From Paracoccus sp. (in: a-proteobacteria) (GTDB taxonomy: Bacteria; Pseudomonadota; Alphaproteobacteria; Rhodobacterales; Rhodobacteraceae): a stretch of 36,919 nt of DNA. Under the pieces are notes generated by a model. That model saw only the letters and a program-made list of their open reading frames with translations. It did not search any database and had not been told where the DNA came from. Below, piece by piece: positions 1-7,591 of the stretch; position 1 is the first letter of the stretch, and each line of letters begins with the position of its first letter. Position numbers and translations under genes: made by a program. The DNA lies in the NCBI GenBank assembly GCA_030538705.1, contig JAUNTL010000021.1, positions 1 through 36,919 on the forward strand. Direction: 5' to 3'.

Positions 1-303
1 CTGCGCGATGCTGGTCGAGGAAAACGTGTTGGTTTCAACAATATCCGCCCCCGCCATCGCATAGCGATAGTGGATTTCCTCGATCGCGTCGGGGCGCGTC
101 AGGTTCAGCAGATCATTATTGCCCTTCTGCGGATGATCCGAATGGATATGGCAGGCACAACCCGCGCCATGGCCGGTATAGTCATCCTCGGACAGGCCAA
201 GGTCCTGAATCTGCGTGCCCATCGCGCCGTCAAGGATCAGAATGCGTTCGCCCGCCAGCTTGCGGATCAGGTCAAAAGCGTCAGAGCGGGGAAGATCGGC
301 CAC
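1..303 (-). CDS. metH: methionine synthase, cobalamin-dependent (5' part only)
   Basis: This is the first 101 codons of a gene that continues beyond the left edge. The protein reads [20 protein letters not shown], then the hallmark [16 protein letters not shown], and later [16 protein letters not shown]. These are the opening strands of the homocysteine S-methyltransferase barrel of B12-dependent MetH, which transfers the methyl group of 5-methyltetrahydrofolate to homocysteine in the cytoplasm. The zinc-binding cysteines and the folate, cobalamin and AdoMet domains would lie outside the window, so a shorter BmtB/MmuM-type protein cannot be excluded. The start is GTG: an in-frame TGA lies two codons upstream, and AGGTGA sits about 5 bases before it. 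The gene is divergent from metG. Confidence 0.88.
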   Translation of the reverse strand, partial: MADLPRSDAFDLIRKLAGERILILDGAMGTQIQDLGLSEDDYTGHGAGCACHIHSDHPQKGNNDLLNLTRPDAIEEIHYRYAMAGADIVETNTFSSTSIAQ

Positions 304-331
304 GGGTCACCTGCTACGGAATCAAACCCCG

Positions 332-360
332 TATCTAGCAGGGCGCGCAACATTCGACAA
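332..360 (-). promoter_or_regulatory. candidate sigma-70 promoter of metH with overlapping dyad
   Basis: On the minus strand a -35 TTGTCG (360-355) and a -10 TAGATA (337-332) are separated by 17 bases. Transcription would start near 325, giving a leader of about 23 bases. The segment 311-341 is an imperfect dyad (CTGCT-ACGG against CCGT-AGCAG, with a 4-base bulge) that covers the -10 and the ribosome-binding region. One arm lies upstream of the expected start, so it suits a DNA operator better than an RNA hairpin. This is inferred from sequence only. Confidence 0.4.
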
Positions 361-484
361 ATTCATGTTTCACATCATCGCTATGAGCCCGGCGCATATT
401 GCGCCCCGTGCCCGCCCTTTCCAAGCGGCCGGTCAGGGGTTACATACCGCGCAAACCCCTCGGGACCGCTATTTCGGAGCGCGC

Positions 485-2197
485 ATGGCACGGCACCTGA
501 TTACCTCGGCCATTCCTTACATCAACGGCATCAAGCATTTGGGCAATCTGATCGGCAGCCAGTTGCCGGCCGATCTTTATGCCCGCTATCTGCGCGCGCG
601 CGGACATGAGGTGATGTTCATCTGCGCCACCGACGAACATGGCACCCCCGCCGAACTGGCCGCGAAAAAGGCAGGCGAGCCGGTTGCCGTCTATTGCGCC
701 CGGATGCACGCGGTTCAGGCCGAGATCGCCAAGGGATTCGGGCTGTCATTCGATCATTTCGGGCGCTCGTCCAGCGAGCGCAACCATATCCTGACCCAGC
801 ATTTTGCCGGCCGGCTGGCCGATGCCGGGCTGATCCGCGAGGTGTCCGAGCGGCAGATCTATTCCAACGCCGATCAGCGCTTTCTGCCCGACCGCTATAT
901 CGAGGGCACTTGCCCGAACTGCGGCTATGACAAGGCGCGGGGCGATCAGTGCGAAAACTGCACCAAGCAGCTCGATCCGACCGATCTGATCAATCCGCGC
1001 AGCGCCATCAGCGGCTCGACCGATCTGGAAGTGCGCGAAACGACACATCTTTACCTGCGTCAATCCGCATTGCGTCAGCAGATCTCGGACTGGATCGACA
1101 GCAAGACCGACTGGCCGATCCTGACGACCTCGATCGCGCGCAAATGGCTGGATGACGGTGACGGGTTGCAAGATCGCGGCATCACCCGCGACCTCGATTG
1201 GGGGATCCCGGTGAAAAAGGGGGATCAGCCCTGGCCGGGGATGGAGGGCAAGGTCTTTTACGTCTGGTTCGACGCCCCCATCGAATATATCGCCGCGACC
1301 GCCGAATGGGCCGATGCACAGGGCGGCGACTGGGAACGCTGGTGGCGCACCGACAAGGGCGCGGATGACGTCACCTATACCCAGTTCATGGGCAAGGATA
1401 ACGTCCCCTTTCACACGCTGTCTTTCCCCGCGACGATCATCGGCTCGGGCGAGCCGTGGAAGCTGGTCGATTATATCAAGTCCTTCAATTATCTGAATTA
1501 TGATGGTGGACAATTCTCGACCAGTCAGGGGCGCGGCGTGTTCATGGATGACGCGCTGGCGATCCTGCCGGCCGATTACTGGCGCTGGTGGCTGCTCAGC
1601 CATGCCCCCGAATCCGGCGACAGCGAATTCACATGGGAGAATTTCCAGCAATCGGTGAACAAGGATCTGGCGGATGTGCTGGGCAATTTCGTCAGCCGTG
1701 TGACCAAGTTCTGCCGTTCCAAATTCGGCGAGACGGTGCCCGAGGGCGGCCCGCGCGGCGCGGCCGAGGCGGCGCTGACGCAGGCGTTGGACGAGCGGTT
1801 GCGGGCCTATGAAACCCATATGGACCGTATCGAGATCCGCAAGGCCGCATCCGAGCTGCGCGCGATCTGGGTCCTGGGCAACGAATATCTGCAATCGGCA
1901 GCACCCTGGTCCACGTTCAAGACCGACCCCGAGGCTGCGGCGATGCAGGTGCGCGTGGCGTTGAACCTGATCCGGCTTTATGCGGTGCTGTCGCGTCCTT
2001 TCATCCCCTATGCCGCCGCCGATATGCTGACCGCGATGGGCAGCCAGGATGCGGGCTGGCCGGCCTCGGTCACCGAGGCGCTTGACGCGCTGCCGCCGGG
2101 CCATGCCTTTGACGTGCCCGAAGTGCTGTTCGCCAAGATCAGCGATGACGAGCGCGCCGAATGGGAAGACCGCTTTCGCGGCCGTGTGAAGGGCTGA
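485..2197 (+). CDS. metG: methionyl-tRNA synthetase
   Basis: Class I aminoacyl-tRNA synthetase of 570 residues that charges tRNA-Met in the cytoplasm. The N-terminus [20 protein letters not shown] carries the HIGH-type motif as HLGN. A zinc knuckle with four cysteines (CPNCGY...DQCENC, about residues 141-157) marks the MetG subgroup. The second nucleotide-binding motif, KMSKS in most family members, reads FSTSQ before RGVFMD; this variant is usual in alphaproteobacterial MetRS. The C-terminal helical anticodon-binding domain is present ([20 protein letters not shown]) and there is no C-terminal EMAP-like tRNA-binding domain. I chose ATG 485 because homology begins exactly there; the frame is open further upstream, but that part does not look like MetRS. 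The gene is divergent from metH. Confidence 0.97.
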   Translation: MARHLITSAIPYINGIKHLGNLIGSQLPADLYARYLRARGHEVMFICATDEHGTPAELAAKKAGEPVAVYCARMHAVQAEIAKGFGLSFDHFGRSSSERNHILTQHFAGRLADAGLIREVSERQIYSNADQRFLPDRYIEGTCPNCGYDKARGDQCENCTKQLDPTDLINPRSAISGSTDLEVRETTHLYLRQSALRQQISDWIDSKTDWPILTTSIARKWLDDGDGLQDRGITRDLDWGIPVKKGDQPWPGMEGKVFYVWFDAPIEYIAATAEWADAQGGDWERWWRTDKGADDVTYTQFMGKDNVPFHTLSFPATIIGSGEPWKLVDYIKSFNYLNYDGGQFSTSQGRGVFMDDALAILPADYWRWWLLSHAPESGDSEFTWENFQQSVNKDLADVLGNFVSRVTKFCRSKFGETVPEGGPRGAAEAALTQALDERLRAYETHMDRIEIRKAASELRAIWVLGNEYLQSAAPWSTFKTDPEAAAMQVRVALNLIRLYAVLSRPFIPYAAADMLTAMGSQDAGWPASVTEALDALPPGHAFDVPEVLFAKISDDERAEWEDRFRGRVKG

Positions 2198-2441
2198 GGT
2201 CAGGCGCCGCGGCCCCATCCGCTTGCCGGGGTTTCCCCGGGATATTGATTGCCCATGCGGGCAGGCCGGGCACCGCCAGCCGCGGGACCGCACCCCGTTC
2301 ATGGCCATGCTGCAAACGGCGCGGCCGCTGGAGGCGTCAGGGATAAGGGGCCGCGCCGGGCGCGCAGCCTCACGCGGTCCCACATGGGGCATCACCGGGT
2401 CTTGCCAGTCGTGCGAAGCACTTTTGCCCCTGTGTGCCCTC

Positions 2442-2473
2442 AAAAGGCGAGGCGGGGGATTGCAATCCGCCTC
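2442..2473 (-). terminator. rho-independent terminator of the secreted-protein gene, in a 305-bp gene-free stretch
   Basis: On the minus strand a perfect 7-bp stem, GAGGCGG (2473-2467) with CCGCCTC (2455-2449), encloses a loop containing the self-complementary ATTGCAAT. It is followed by GCC and then TTTT (2445-2442). It lies 30 bases past the stop of the minus-strand gene at 2503. The rest of 2198-2502 has no convincing gene, and I see no comparable T-tailed hairpin for metG on the plus strand. Confidence 0.6.
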
Positions 2474-2502
2474 TCGCCGGGGCGGGCATTGGGGGCCTTT
2501 GC

Positions 2503-3498
2503 CTAAGGCGTCGCGCCAGACAGCGGCGTAAAGTCACGCGCCATCGCACGCGAGTAGACCGCCCGCACGGCATTCGGGGCATCGCTGATCACAATGGCGG
2601 CGCAACCCTCAGTGGCCTCGGTCACGGGCAGGGTGCTGACGCTGTCGCCGTTTTCGGGCAATTGCGCCCAGATCGCCGCGATCTGCTGACCGCCTGCCTC
2701 GGCCGCCGCACAGTCGGGAAAACCCACCGACAAGGCGGTCACAGGCCCGGCCTCCTGCGAGATCTGGGCGACAATCGCGCGCGTCCAGCCCTGCGCGCCC
2801 TCACCCGCCCCGGGCTGGGCCTCGCGCATGCCCATGGCGACGGCGGGGTCGCCCAGTTCAGTCCCGGGCATCAGGACCAGTGCCATGCGCAGGCTGGCGC
2901 CCTCGATCGCGTCCAGCCCGGCCAGAGCGGTCTGCATCCCCGGCAGATGCAGCTGCGACATTTCCGGCGGCATTGCCGGGATCACCTGCTCGCTCGCGCC
3001 GTCAAAGACCTGCGCTGCGACGCGGCCGCGCGCGAAAACCGCATTGCCCTGACCCATGGCACCGATGAACGGGTTGGTCGGGTCCATCGCGGAAAAGTCC
3101 ATTTCCAGATAGGTTCCGCGACGCCACACCGCGCCGTCCTGCGCAAACCCGTGACGCGCCAGATAGGGCGGCAGCGCCTCGGCTGCGGCCTCGTCCGGCA
3201 TCGCCCACAGCACCCCCGGCGCATGCAGCGCCATGATCCGATAGGACAGCGCCGCCTGCGGCAGCACGGGGCCAAAGATCTCCGCCATCGCCTCTGGCTC
3301 TGGTGACATCTGGATGCCCAGCCACGCCGCCCAGTCCGGGCTGTCGCTGTCGCGCACGGCGTAGCTGACAATCTGCGCCACCGGCGGGGTCAGCGCCAGC
3401 ATCTCGCGCAACTCCTCGGTCGGTGCGGCTGACGCCAAGCCCGCGGTCATGACTGTGACAACCGCGGCCATCCCCATCCCTGTCACCTGTCGCATCAT
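2503..3498 (-). CDS. secreted protein of unknown function
   Basis: A 331-residue protein I do not recognise. It begins with a typical Sec signal peptide (MMRQVTGMGMAAVVTVMTAG followed by LASAAP; likely cleavage after ASA), so the mature chain should be periplasmic or secreted. The mature part has no obvious transmembrane segment, is rich in Ala, Met and Pro, and contains only two cysteines (in FPDCAAAE and TEGCAAIV), which could form a disulfide. Start: two consecutive ATGs at 3498 and 3495 follow GGAGAGGGT, and either is possible. It is divergent from the arginase gene across 117 bp and ends at a clear terminator. Codon use and GC content match the neighbours. No functional assignment is supported. 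Confidence 0.8.
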   Translation of the reverse strand: MMRQVTGMGMAAVVTVMTAGLASAAPTEELREMLALTPPVAQIVSYAVRDSDSPDWAAWLGIQMSPEPEAMAEIFGPVLPQAALSYRIMALHAPGVLWAMPDEAAAEALPPYLARHGFAQDGAVWRRGTYLEMDFSAMDPTNPFIGAMGQGNAVFARGRVAAQVFDGASEQVIPAMPPEMSQLHLPGMQTALAGLDAIEGASLRMALVLMPGTELGDPAVAMGMREAQPGAGEGAQGWTRAIVAQISQEAGPVTALSVGFPDCAAAEAGGQQIAAIWAQLPENGDSVSTLPVTEATEGCAAIVISDAPNAVRAVYSRAMARDFTPLSGATP

Positions 3499-3615
3499 AC
3501 CCTCTCCGCCCTTTTCGCTGCGCCGGGCAGACTGGCGGCGGACGCTGCAAAGGTCAAGCTTTCCCCCGGCGCCGCCTGCCGCTAGAAACGGGGCAAAATC
3601 AGAAAGGGAGATCCG

Positions 3616-4536
3616 ATGACCCATTGCATTCTGATCGGCGCACCGGTCGATCATGGCCAGCGGCATCCCGGCTGTCTGATGGGTCCGGCGGCCTATCGCA
3701 CCGCTGGCCTGGGCGCGGTTCTGGCCGCACTGGGCCACGGGGTCGAGGATCGCGGCGATGTTATTCCCACCGCGCCCGCTGATGTCACCCATCCCAATCC
3801 GGCCATCCACCACCTGCCCGAAACGCTGGCATGGACCGCCGCGTTGCACGAGGCAGCCCTTGCCGCCCTGCCCGAAGGGATGCCGATCATTCTGGGGGGC
3901 GATCATTCGCTGGCGCTTGGCACCTTGTCGGGCATCGCCGCCCATGCGGCACAGGTGGGGCGGCCGCTGTTCGTTCTGTGGCTGGATGCACACAGCGATT
4001 TTCACACGCCCGAAACCACGACATCGGGCAATCTGCACGGCACGCCGATGGCCTATGCATCGGGACTGCCGGGATTTGCGCCCTTTGCGCCCTTTCCCGC
4101 CCCGATCCCCGGCGAACATATCTGTATGTTCGGCATCCGCAGCGTCGATCCCGCCGAGCATGCCGCACTTGAGCAAACCGCGATCACCGTCAATGACATG
4201 CGTGTTCTGGACGAGCGCGGCATCGTCGCACCGCTGACCGAGTTTCTCGACCGCGTCCGCGCGGCAGGGGGGATGTTGCATGTCAGCCTTGATGTCGATT
4301 TTCTCGACCCCACGATCGCGCCGGCGGTCGGCACCACGGTTCCGGGCGGAACGACCTTCCGCGAGGCACATCTGGTCTGCGAGATGCTGCACGAATCCGG
4401 TCTTGTGACCTCGCTCGAACTGGTAGAGCTGAACCCGTTTCTTGATGAACGTGGCCGCACGGCGAAACTGATGGTCGATCTGGTGGGTTCGATCATGGGG
4501 CAGAGGGTTTTTGACCGCCGCACCCGAAGCTATTGA
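3616..4536 (+). CDS. rocF: arginase (ureohydrolase family)
   Basis: A 306-residue manganese hydrolase that should split arginine into ornithine and urea. All metal-ligand motifs are visible: GGDHSLALGT, WLDAHSDFHTP and SLDVDFLDP. The end, SLELVELNPFLDERGRTAKL then MVDLVGSIMG, is typical of arginases rather than agmatinases; DVDFLDP replaces the more common DVDALDP. The N-terminal segment IGAPVDHGQRHPGCLMGPAA matches the substrate-side loop of the family. Start ATG 3616 is preceded by AAAGGGAG at good spacing. No urease or ornithine gene lies nearby, so the window does not say whether it serves catabolism or polyamine supply. A guanidino-acid hydrolase of the same superfamily is a less likely alternative. 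Confidence 0.88.
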   Translation: MTHCILIGAPVDHGQRHPGCLMGPAAYRTAGLGAVLAALGHGVEDRGDVIPTAPADVTHPNPAIHHLPETLAWTAALHEAALAALPEGMPIILGGDHSLALGTLSGIAAHAAQVGRPLFVLWLDAHSDFHTPETTTSGNLHGTPMAYASGLPGFAPFAPFPAPIPGEHICMFGIRSVDPAEHAALEQTAITVNDMRVLDERGIVAPLTEFLDRVRAAGGMLHVSLDVDFLDPTIAPAVGTTVPGGTTFREAHLVCEMLHESGLVTSLELVELNPFLDERGRTAKLMVDLVGSIMGQRVFDRRTRSY

Positions 4537-4597
4537 CGCGCTTGCAATCGCGGCGCGTGATGGCCATCTGAGCTTGGCCGCGAAAACGGAGAATGCG

Positions 4598-4681
4598 ATG
4601 TCCCGGACAGCCATGCAGCGCCTTTCATTCTACCTGCTTGTCGGGCTGACGCTTTATGCGTCGCTGGCGGGCGCCGGCTGA
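4598..4681 (+). CDS. 27-residue single-span membrane peptide
   Basis: A short open frame encoding a 27-residue peptide, MSRTAMQRLSFYLLVGLTLY then ASLAGAG. It starts at ATG 4598 with GGAG six bases upstream (GGAGAATGCG-ATG) and stops at TGA 4679-4681, only 11 bases before the xpaC-like gene. The composition is a short basic head (two Arg) followed by one hydrophobic span of about 17 residues, which predicts a small inner-membrane protein with N-in orientation. The good ribosome-binding site and tight spacing suggest co-translation with the next gene. It is too short to place in a family and could instead be a leader peptide. No function is assigned. Confidence 0.55.
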   Translation: MSRTAMQRLSFYLLVGLTLYASLAGAG

Positions 4682-4692
4682 AGGGGCGGCGC

Positions 4693-5664
4693 ATGTCAGC
4701 ACAACGCTATCGCGGCCCCTATTCGCCAGGTGCCGGAACCGCCTCGCAGGCCGAGCCGCGCACCCAGTATCGCCACCGCTATGAAAGCCGGGTGAAATGG
4801 ATCACCATCGCGGCGGCGCCCTTTTTGCTGGGCGCTTTCTGGCAGGGACCGGTCGGGATGGTCTCGGACCTTGCCGCGTTCGGCATGGTCGCGCTTGGCG
4901 CGTGGCTGACGCGCGAAGGGCTGGCGGCTGAGGCCGCCTATGACGCCCGCCGCGTCGCCCGTCGTCCGGGCTGGCCGCGCAAGATGTTCGGCGGTGTGCT
5001 GACCGGGCTGGGGCTGGCGGTCGGCGCGGCCGCGCCGGGGGCCATCACCGGCGCCCTGCTGATCGGTTTCGCGGGGGCGCTCTTGCATTATCTGGCCTTT
5101 GGTCCCGATCCGATGCGCGACAAGGGGATGGAGGGGATCGACCCGTTCCAGCAGGACCGCGTGGCCCGCGTCATCGCCGAGGGCGAGGGCTATCTGACCG
5201 CCATGCAGGACGCCATCCGCCGCACCGGCGACCGCCGGCTGGAGGCGCGCGTGGCGCTGTTTGCGGAAACGGCGCGCGAGCTGTTCCGCCGGGTCGAGGA
5301 AGACCCCGGTGATCTGACCGCCGCACGGCGCTATCTGGGCGTCTATCTGATGGGCGCGCGTGACGCGACGGTGAAATTCGCCGATCTCTACGTCCATACA
5401 CGCGACGAATCTGCGCGCGCCGAATATGAGGGTCTGCTGCACGATCTGGGCGAGAATTTCGCCGCCCGCACGCGCTCGCTGATCGAGGGGGGGCGGACGG
5501 ATTTCGATATCGAGCTTCAGGTGCTGCGCGAACGCCTCGCGCGTGAGGGTGTGCGCATGCCCGAGCCGGGACCAGAGGGCGCGCCCGCAATCGAGGATCG
5601 CCGCGGCGTCGATCTGGCCGACCTTCTGCGCGGGACACTCAACGCGGGACGCAGGCAAGACTGA
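4693..5664 (+). CDS. XpaC-like membrane protein (5-bromo-4-chloroindolyl phosphate hydrolysis family)
   Basis: A 323-residue protein with a polar N-terminus rich in Arg, Ser and Gln. Two or three hydrophobic segments follow at about residues 38-75 ([25 protein letters not shown]) and 98-125. The rest is a long charged helical cytoplasmic part ([20 protein letters not shown], then [20 protein letters not shown]). This layout, with the YLxVYL-like [11 protein letters not shown] and the C-terminal [12 protein letters not shown], is that of the XpaC family. Members often sit beside TelA-type tellurite-resistance genes, but none is present here. The biochemical role is not established. It overlaps truA by one base (TGATG), so the two are probably translated together. 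Confidence 0.75.
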   Translation: MSAQRYRGPYSPGAGTASQAEPRTQYRHRYESRVKWITIAAAPFLLGAFWQGPVGMVSDLAAFGMVALGAWLTREGLAAEAAYDARRVARRPGWPRKMFGGVLTGLGLAVGAAAPGAITGALLIGFAGALLHYLAFGPDPMRDKGMEGIDPFQQDRVARVIAEGEGYLTAMQDAIRRTGDRRLEARVALFAETARELFRRVEEDPGDLTAARRYLGVYLMGARDATVKFADLYVHTRDESARAEYEGLLHDLGENFAARTRSLIEGGRTDFDIELQVLRERLAREGVRMPEPGPEGAPAIEDRRGVDLADLLRGTLNAGRRQD

Positions 5665-6443
5665 TGCCGCGCTATGCTTTCCGCGTCGAATATGATGGCG
5701 CGCCCTTTGCCGGCTGGCAGGCGCAGGCCGATCAGCCCAGCGTGCAGGGCGCCATCGAGGCGGCACTGGCCCGGCTTGATCCGGGCTTTGCCGCAGGTGG
5801 CCGCATCGCGGCGGCGGGGCGCACGGATACGGGCGTTCATGCCACGGGTCAGGTCTTTCACGCCGATCTGGCGCGCGAATGGGACGCTTTGCGGCTGGCC
5901 GGGGCGCTGAACTGGCATCTCAAGCCCGCGCCTGTGGCGATCACCGCCGCCACTCCTGTCAGCGACGATTTCCACGCCCGTTTCTCGGCGCTTGAACGCC
6001 GCTATACCTTTCGCCTGATCGCCCGGCGCGCGCCCGTGGTCGCGGACCGGGGCCGGGTCTGGCAGGTGCTGAACGCGCTTGATGCCGGGGCAATGCGCGC
6101 CGCGGCTGCCCATCTGACCGGCCGCCATGATTTCACCACCTTTCGCAGCACGATGTGTCAGGCCGCCAGCCCCATCAAGACGCTGGATGAAATCCGTATC
6201 AAGACCCTGCCCTATCCCGCCGGGCAGGAGATCCGTTTTCATCTGCGCGCGCGCAGCTTTCTGCACAATCAGGTGCGCAGCATCGTCGGCACGCTGGAAC
6301 GCGTCGGCGCCGGCGCATGGGAACCCGCCCGCGTGGCCGAGGCACTGGCGGCGCGCAGCCGCGCCGCCTGCGGCCCGGTCTGCCCGCCGCAGGGGCTAAG
6401 CCTGACCGGGGTCAGCTATGACCCCGATCCGTTCATGCCCTAG
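5664..6443 (+). CDS. truA: tRNA pseudouridine(38-40) synthase
   Basis: A 259-residue enzyme that isomerises uridines 38-40 in the anticodon arm of many tRNAs. The family opening [18 protein letters not shown] is followed by [15 protein letters not shown] with the catalytic aspartate at residue 55. The C-terminal half keeps HDFTTFRS and [20 protein letters not shown], which is conserved in TruA. Length is normal for the family. The ATG overlaps the xpaC stop as TGATG. The stop codon TAG shares the tetranucleotide CTAG (6440-6443) with the stop of the convergent lipoprotein gene, so the two reading frames meet tail to tail with a 4-base overlap and there is no room between them for a terminator. 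Confidence 0.95.
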   Translation: MPRYAFRVEYDGAPFAGWQAQADQPSVQGAIEAALARLDPGFAAGGRIAAAGRTDTGVHATGQVFHADLAREWDALRLAGALNWHLKPAPVAITAATPVSDDFHARFSALERRYTFRLIARRAPVVADRGRVWQVLNALDAGAMRAAAAHLTGRHDFTTFRSTMCQAASPIKTLDEIRIKTLPYPAGQEIRFHLRARSFLHNQVRSIVGTLERVGAGAWEPARVAEALAARSRAACGPVCPPQGLSLTGVSYDPDPFMP

Positions 6444-7246
6444 TTGGGAAAGGCGCAGGGCTGGCCCTTGCGGCAGAGCATCGCCTGATAATTCTGGGAT
6501 TCGCGGTCGAAATTGCGATGCTCGTACACCGCGATGCCGATCACGCCCACATTCGCCGCCGAACCGCGTCCGGTCGTCACCGCAGCCGACTGGCCCGGAT
6601 CGGAAAAGCGAAAGGCGGCGACCTCATCATTGTTCAGACGAAAACCTTCAAACGAGTGGCTGGACCGCGGCCACAGAAACAGGCCGTAATCATTCCAGCG
6701 GCGCGCGGGCCGGTTATTCATGACATTCAGCCCATCGACCGAGACGACGAAAAGGAACTCATCTTCGCCCGAGTTACTCTTGACCTTGATTTCATAGCGG
6801 TCGCCGACCTTGCCTTGCAGCCGATACTGGCCGCCGCTGCGATAGACCGGCATGTTCTCATAGCCGTTGCGCAGGAATTCGATCTCGATGCGATCATCAA
6901 GAAAGATCAGCTTTTCCATCGGATAGCCCTCGGGCTTTTCTGGCCCGTAGGTGATCACCGCCACCGCGTCGGCGATGCGGCCTCGCCTCACCCTGTATTC
7001 GCCCCTGCCAACCGAGGAGATGCGCGTCTCGCCCATCGCGGTGCCGATGGGGGCGGCTTCGACCATGATCGGCTGGGCATAGCCGCCGACCTCGCCGGAA
7101 TGGAAGTCATCATCATCGGCCACGGTTTCGGCCGGCGCCTCGCTCACCACGACGACCTCGGGCAGCGGGGGCGGGGGCGCACAGGCGGCGAGTGTGAGCA
7201 GGATCAGCGCCGCTGTCAGGCGGCTGAACGGCAGGCGGTTCATCAT
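6440..7246 (-). CDS. lipoprotein of unknown function
   Basis: A 268-residue protein with a lipoprotein signal: [20 protein letters not shown], then ACAPPPP, giving a lipobox L-A-A-C with Cys22 as the probable acylated residue. A proline-rich and acidic linker ([21 protein letters not shown]) precedes a beta-rich domain of about 200 residues ([40 protein letters not shown]). Two cysteines near the end ([11 protein letters not shown]) could form a disulfide. I know no family for it. ATG 7246 or 7243 follows AAGGT at workable spacing; an upstream in-frame TTG at 7273 is unlikely because it would bury the signal peptide. Residue +2 is Ala, which favours outer-membrane sorting if the Lol rule applies. 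It converges on truA. Confidence 0.82.
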   Translation of the reverse strand: MMNRLPFSRLTAALILLTLAACAPPPPLPEVVVVSEAPAETVADDDDFHSGEVGGYAQPIMVEAAPIGTAMGETRISSVGRGEYRVRRGRIADAVAVITYGPEKPEGYPMEKLIFLDDRIEIEFLRNGYENMPVYRSGGQYRLQGKVGDRYEIKVKSNSGEDEFLFVVSVDGLNVMNNRPARRWNDYGLFLWPRSSHSFEGFRLNNDEVAAFRFSDPGQSAAVTTGRGSAANVGVIGIAVYEHRNFDRESQNYQAMLCRKGQPCAFPN

Positions 7247-7591
7247 GTCAAAATACCTTTGCGCCGGGGGCAATCATCAATGGCCCCAGCTTTGACGGGC
7301 TGCTGCTGCCGATCAAGTCACTTGCGCAGCCGCCGCGCATGATCCGCGGCAGATATGCCGCGCTGCGTGACCGCTTTGCCACAGGGCGCGCCGCCGGTGG
7401 GGGGCCGCGCGAGACCCCGGTGGCGAACCCGCAAGCCGCCCGCATCGCGCGATATCCCGACCTTTCGGGGCATATATGCGACCGGACGGACAGGCGCGCG
7501 CGGCTGGTCCGCGGGCGAGCGCCCCGGCACGGCGCCTATGCCCGTCGGGCCTTATGGACGCCCGCCACCCGCGCGATTGACGGGTTCCTGT
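7247..7591. other. 345-bp stretch without a supported gene
   Basis: Between the end of carB and the start of the lipoprotein gene, both on the minus strand. It is very GC-rich, and open frames in it are arginine-rich and look like composition artefacts. I found no tRNA-like fold and no T-tailed hairpin after carB. It presumably contains the promoter of the lipoprotein gene, but I cannot point to convincing boxes. Confidence 0.4.

Noticed and set aside
304-484. SAM-type riboswitch between metH and metG
   Set aside because: No SAM-II, SAM-V or SAM/SAH pseudoknot pattern is visible. The dyad found overlaps the -10 box and would mostly lie outside the transcript.
746-2443. 565-codon open frame opposite metG
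   Set aside because: Antisense artefact of metG codon use, with no ribosome-binding site and a low-complexity His/Arg/Gly translation.
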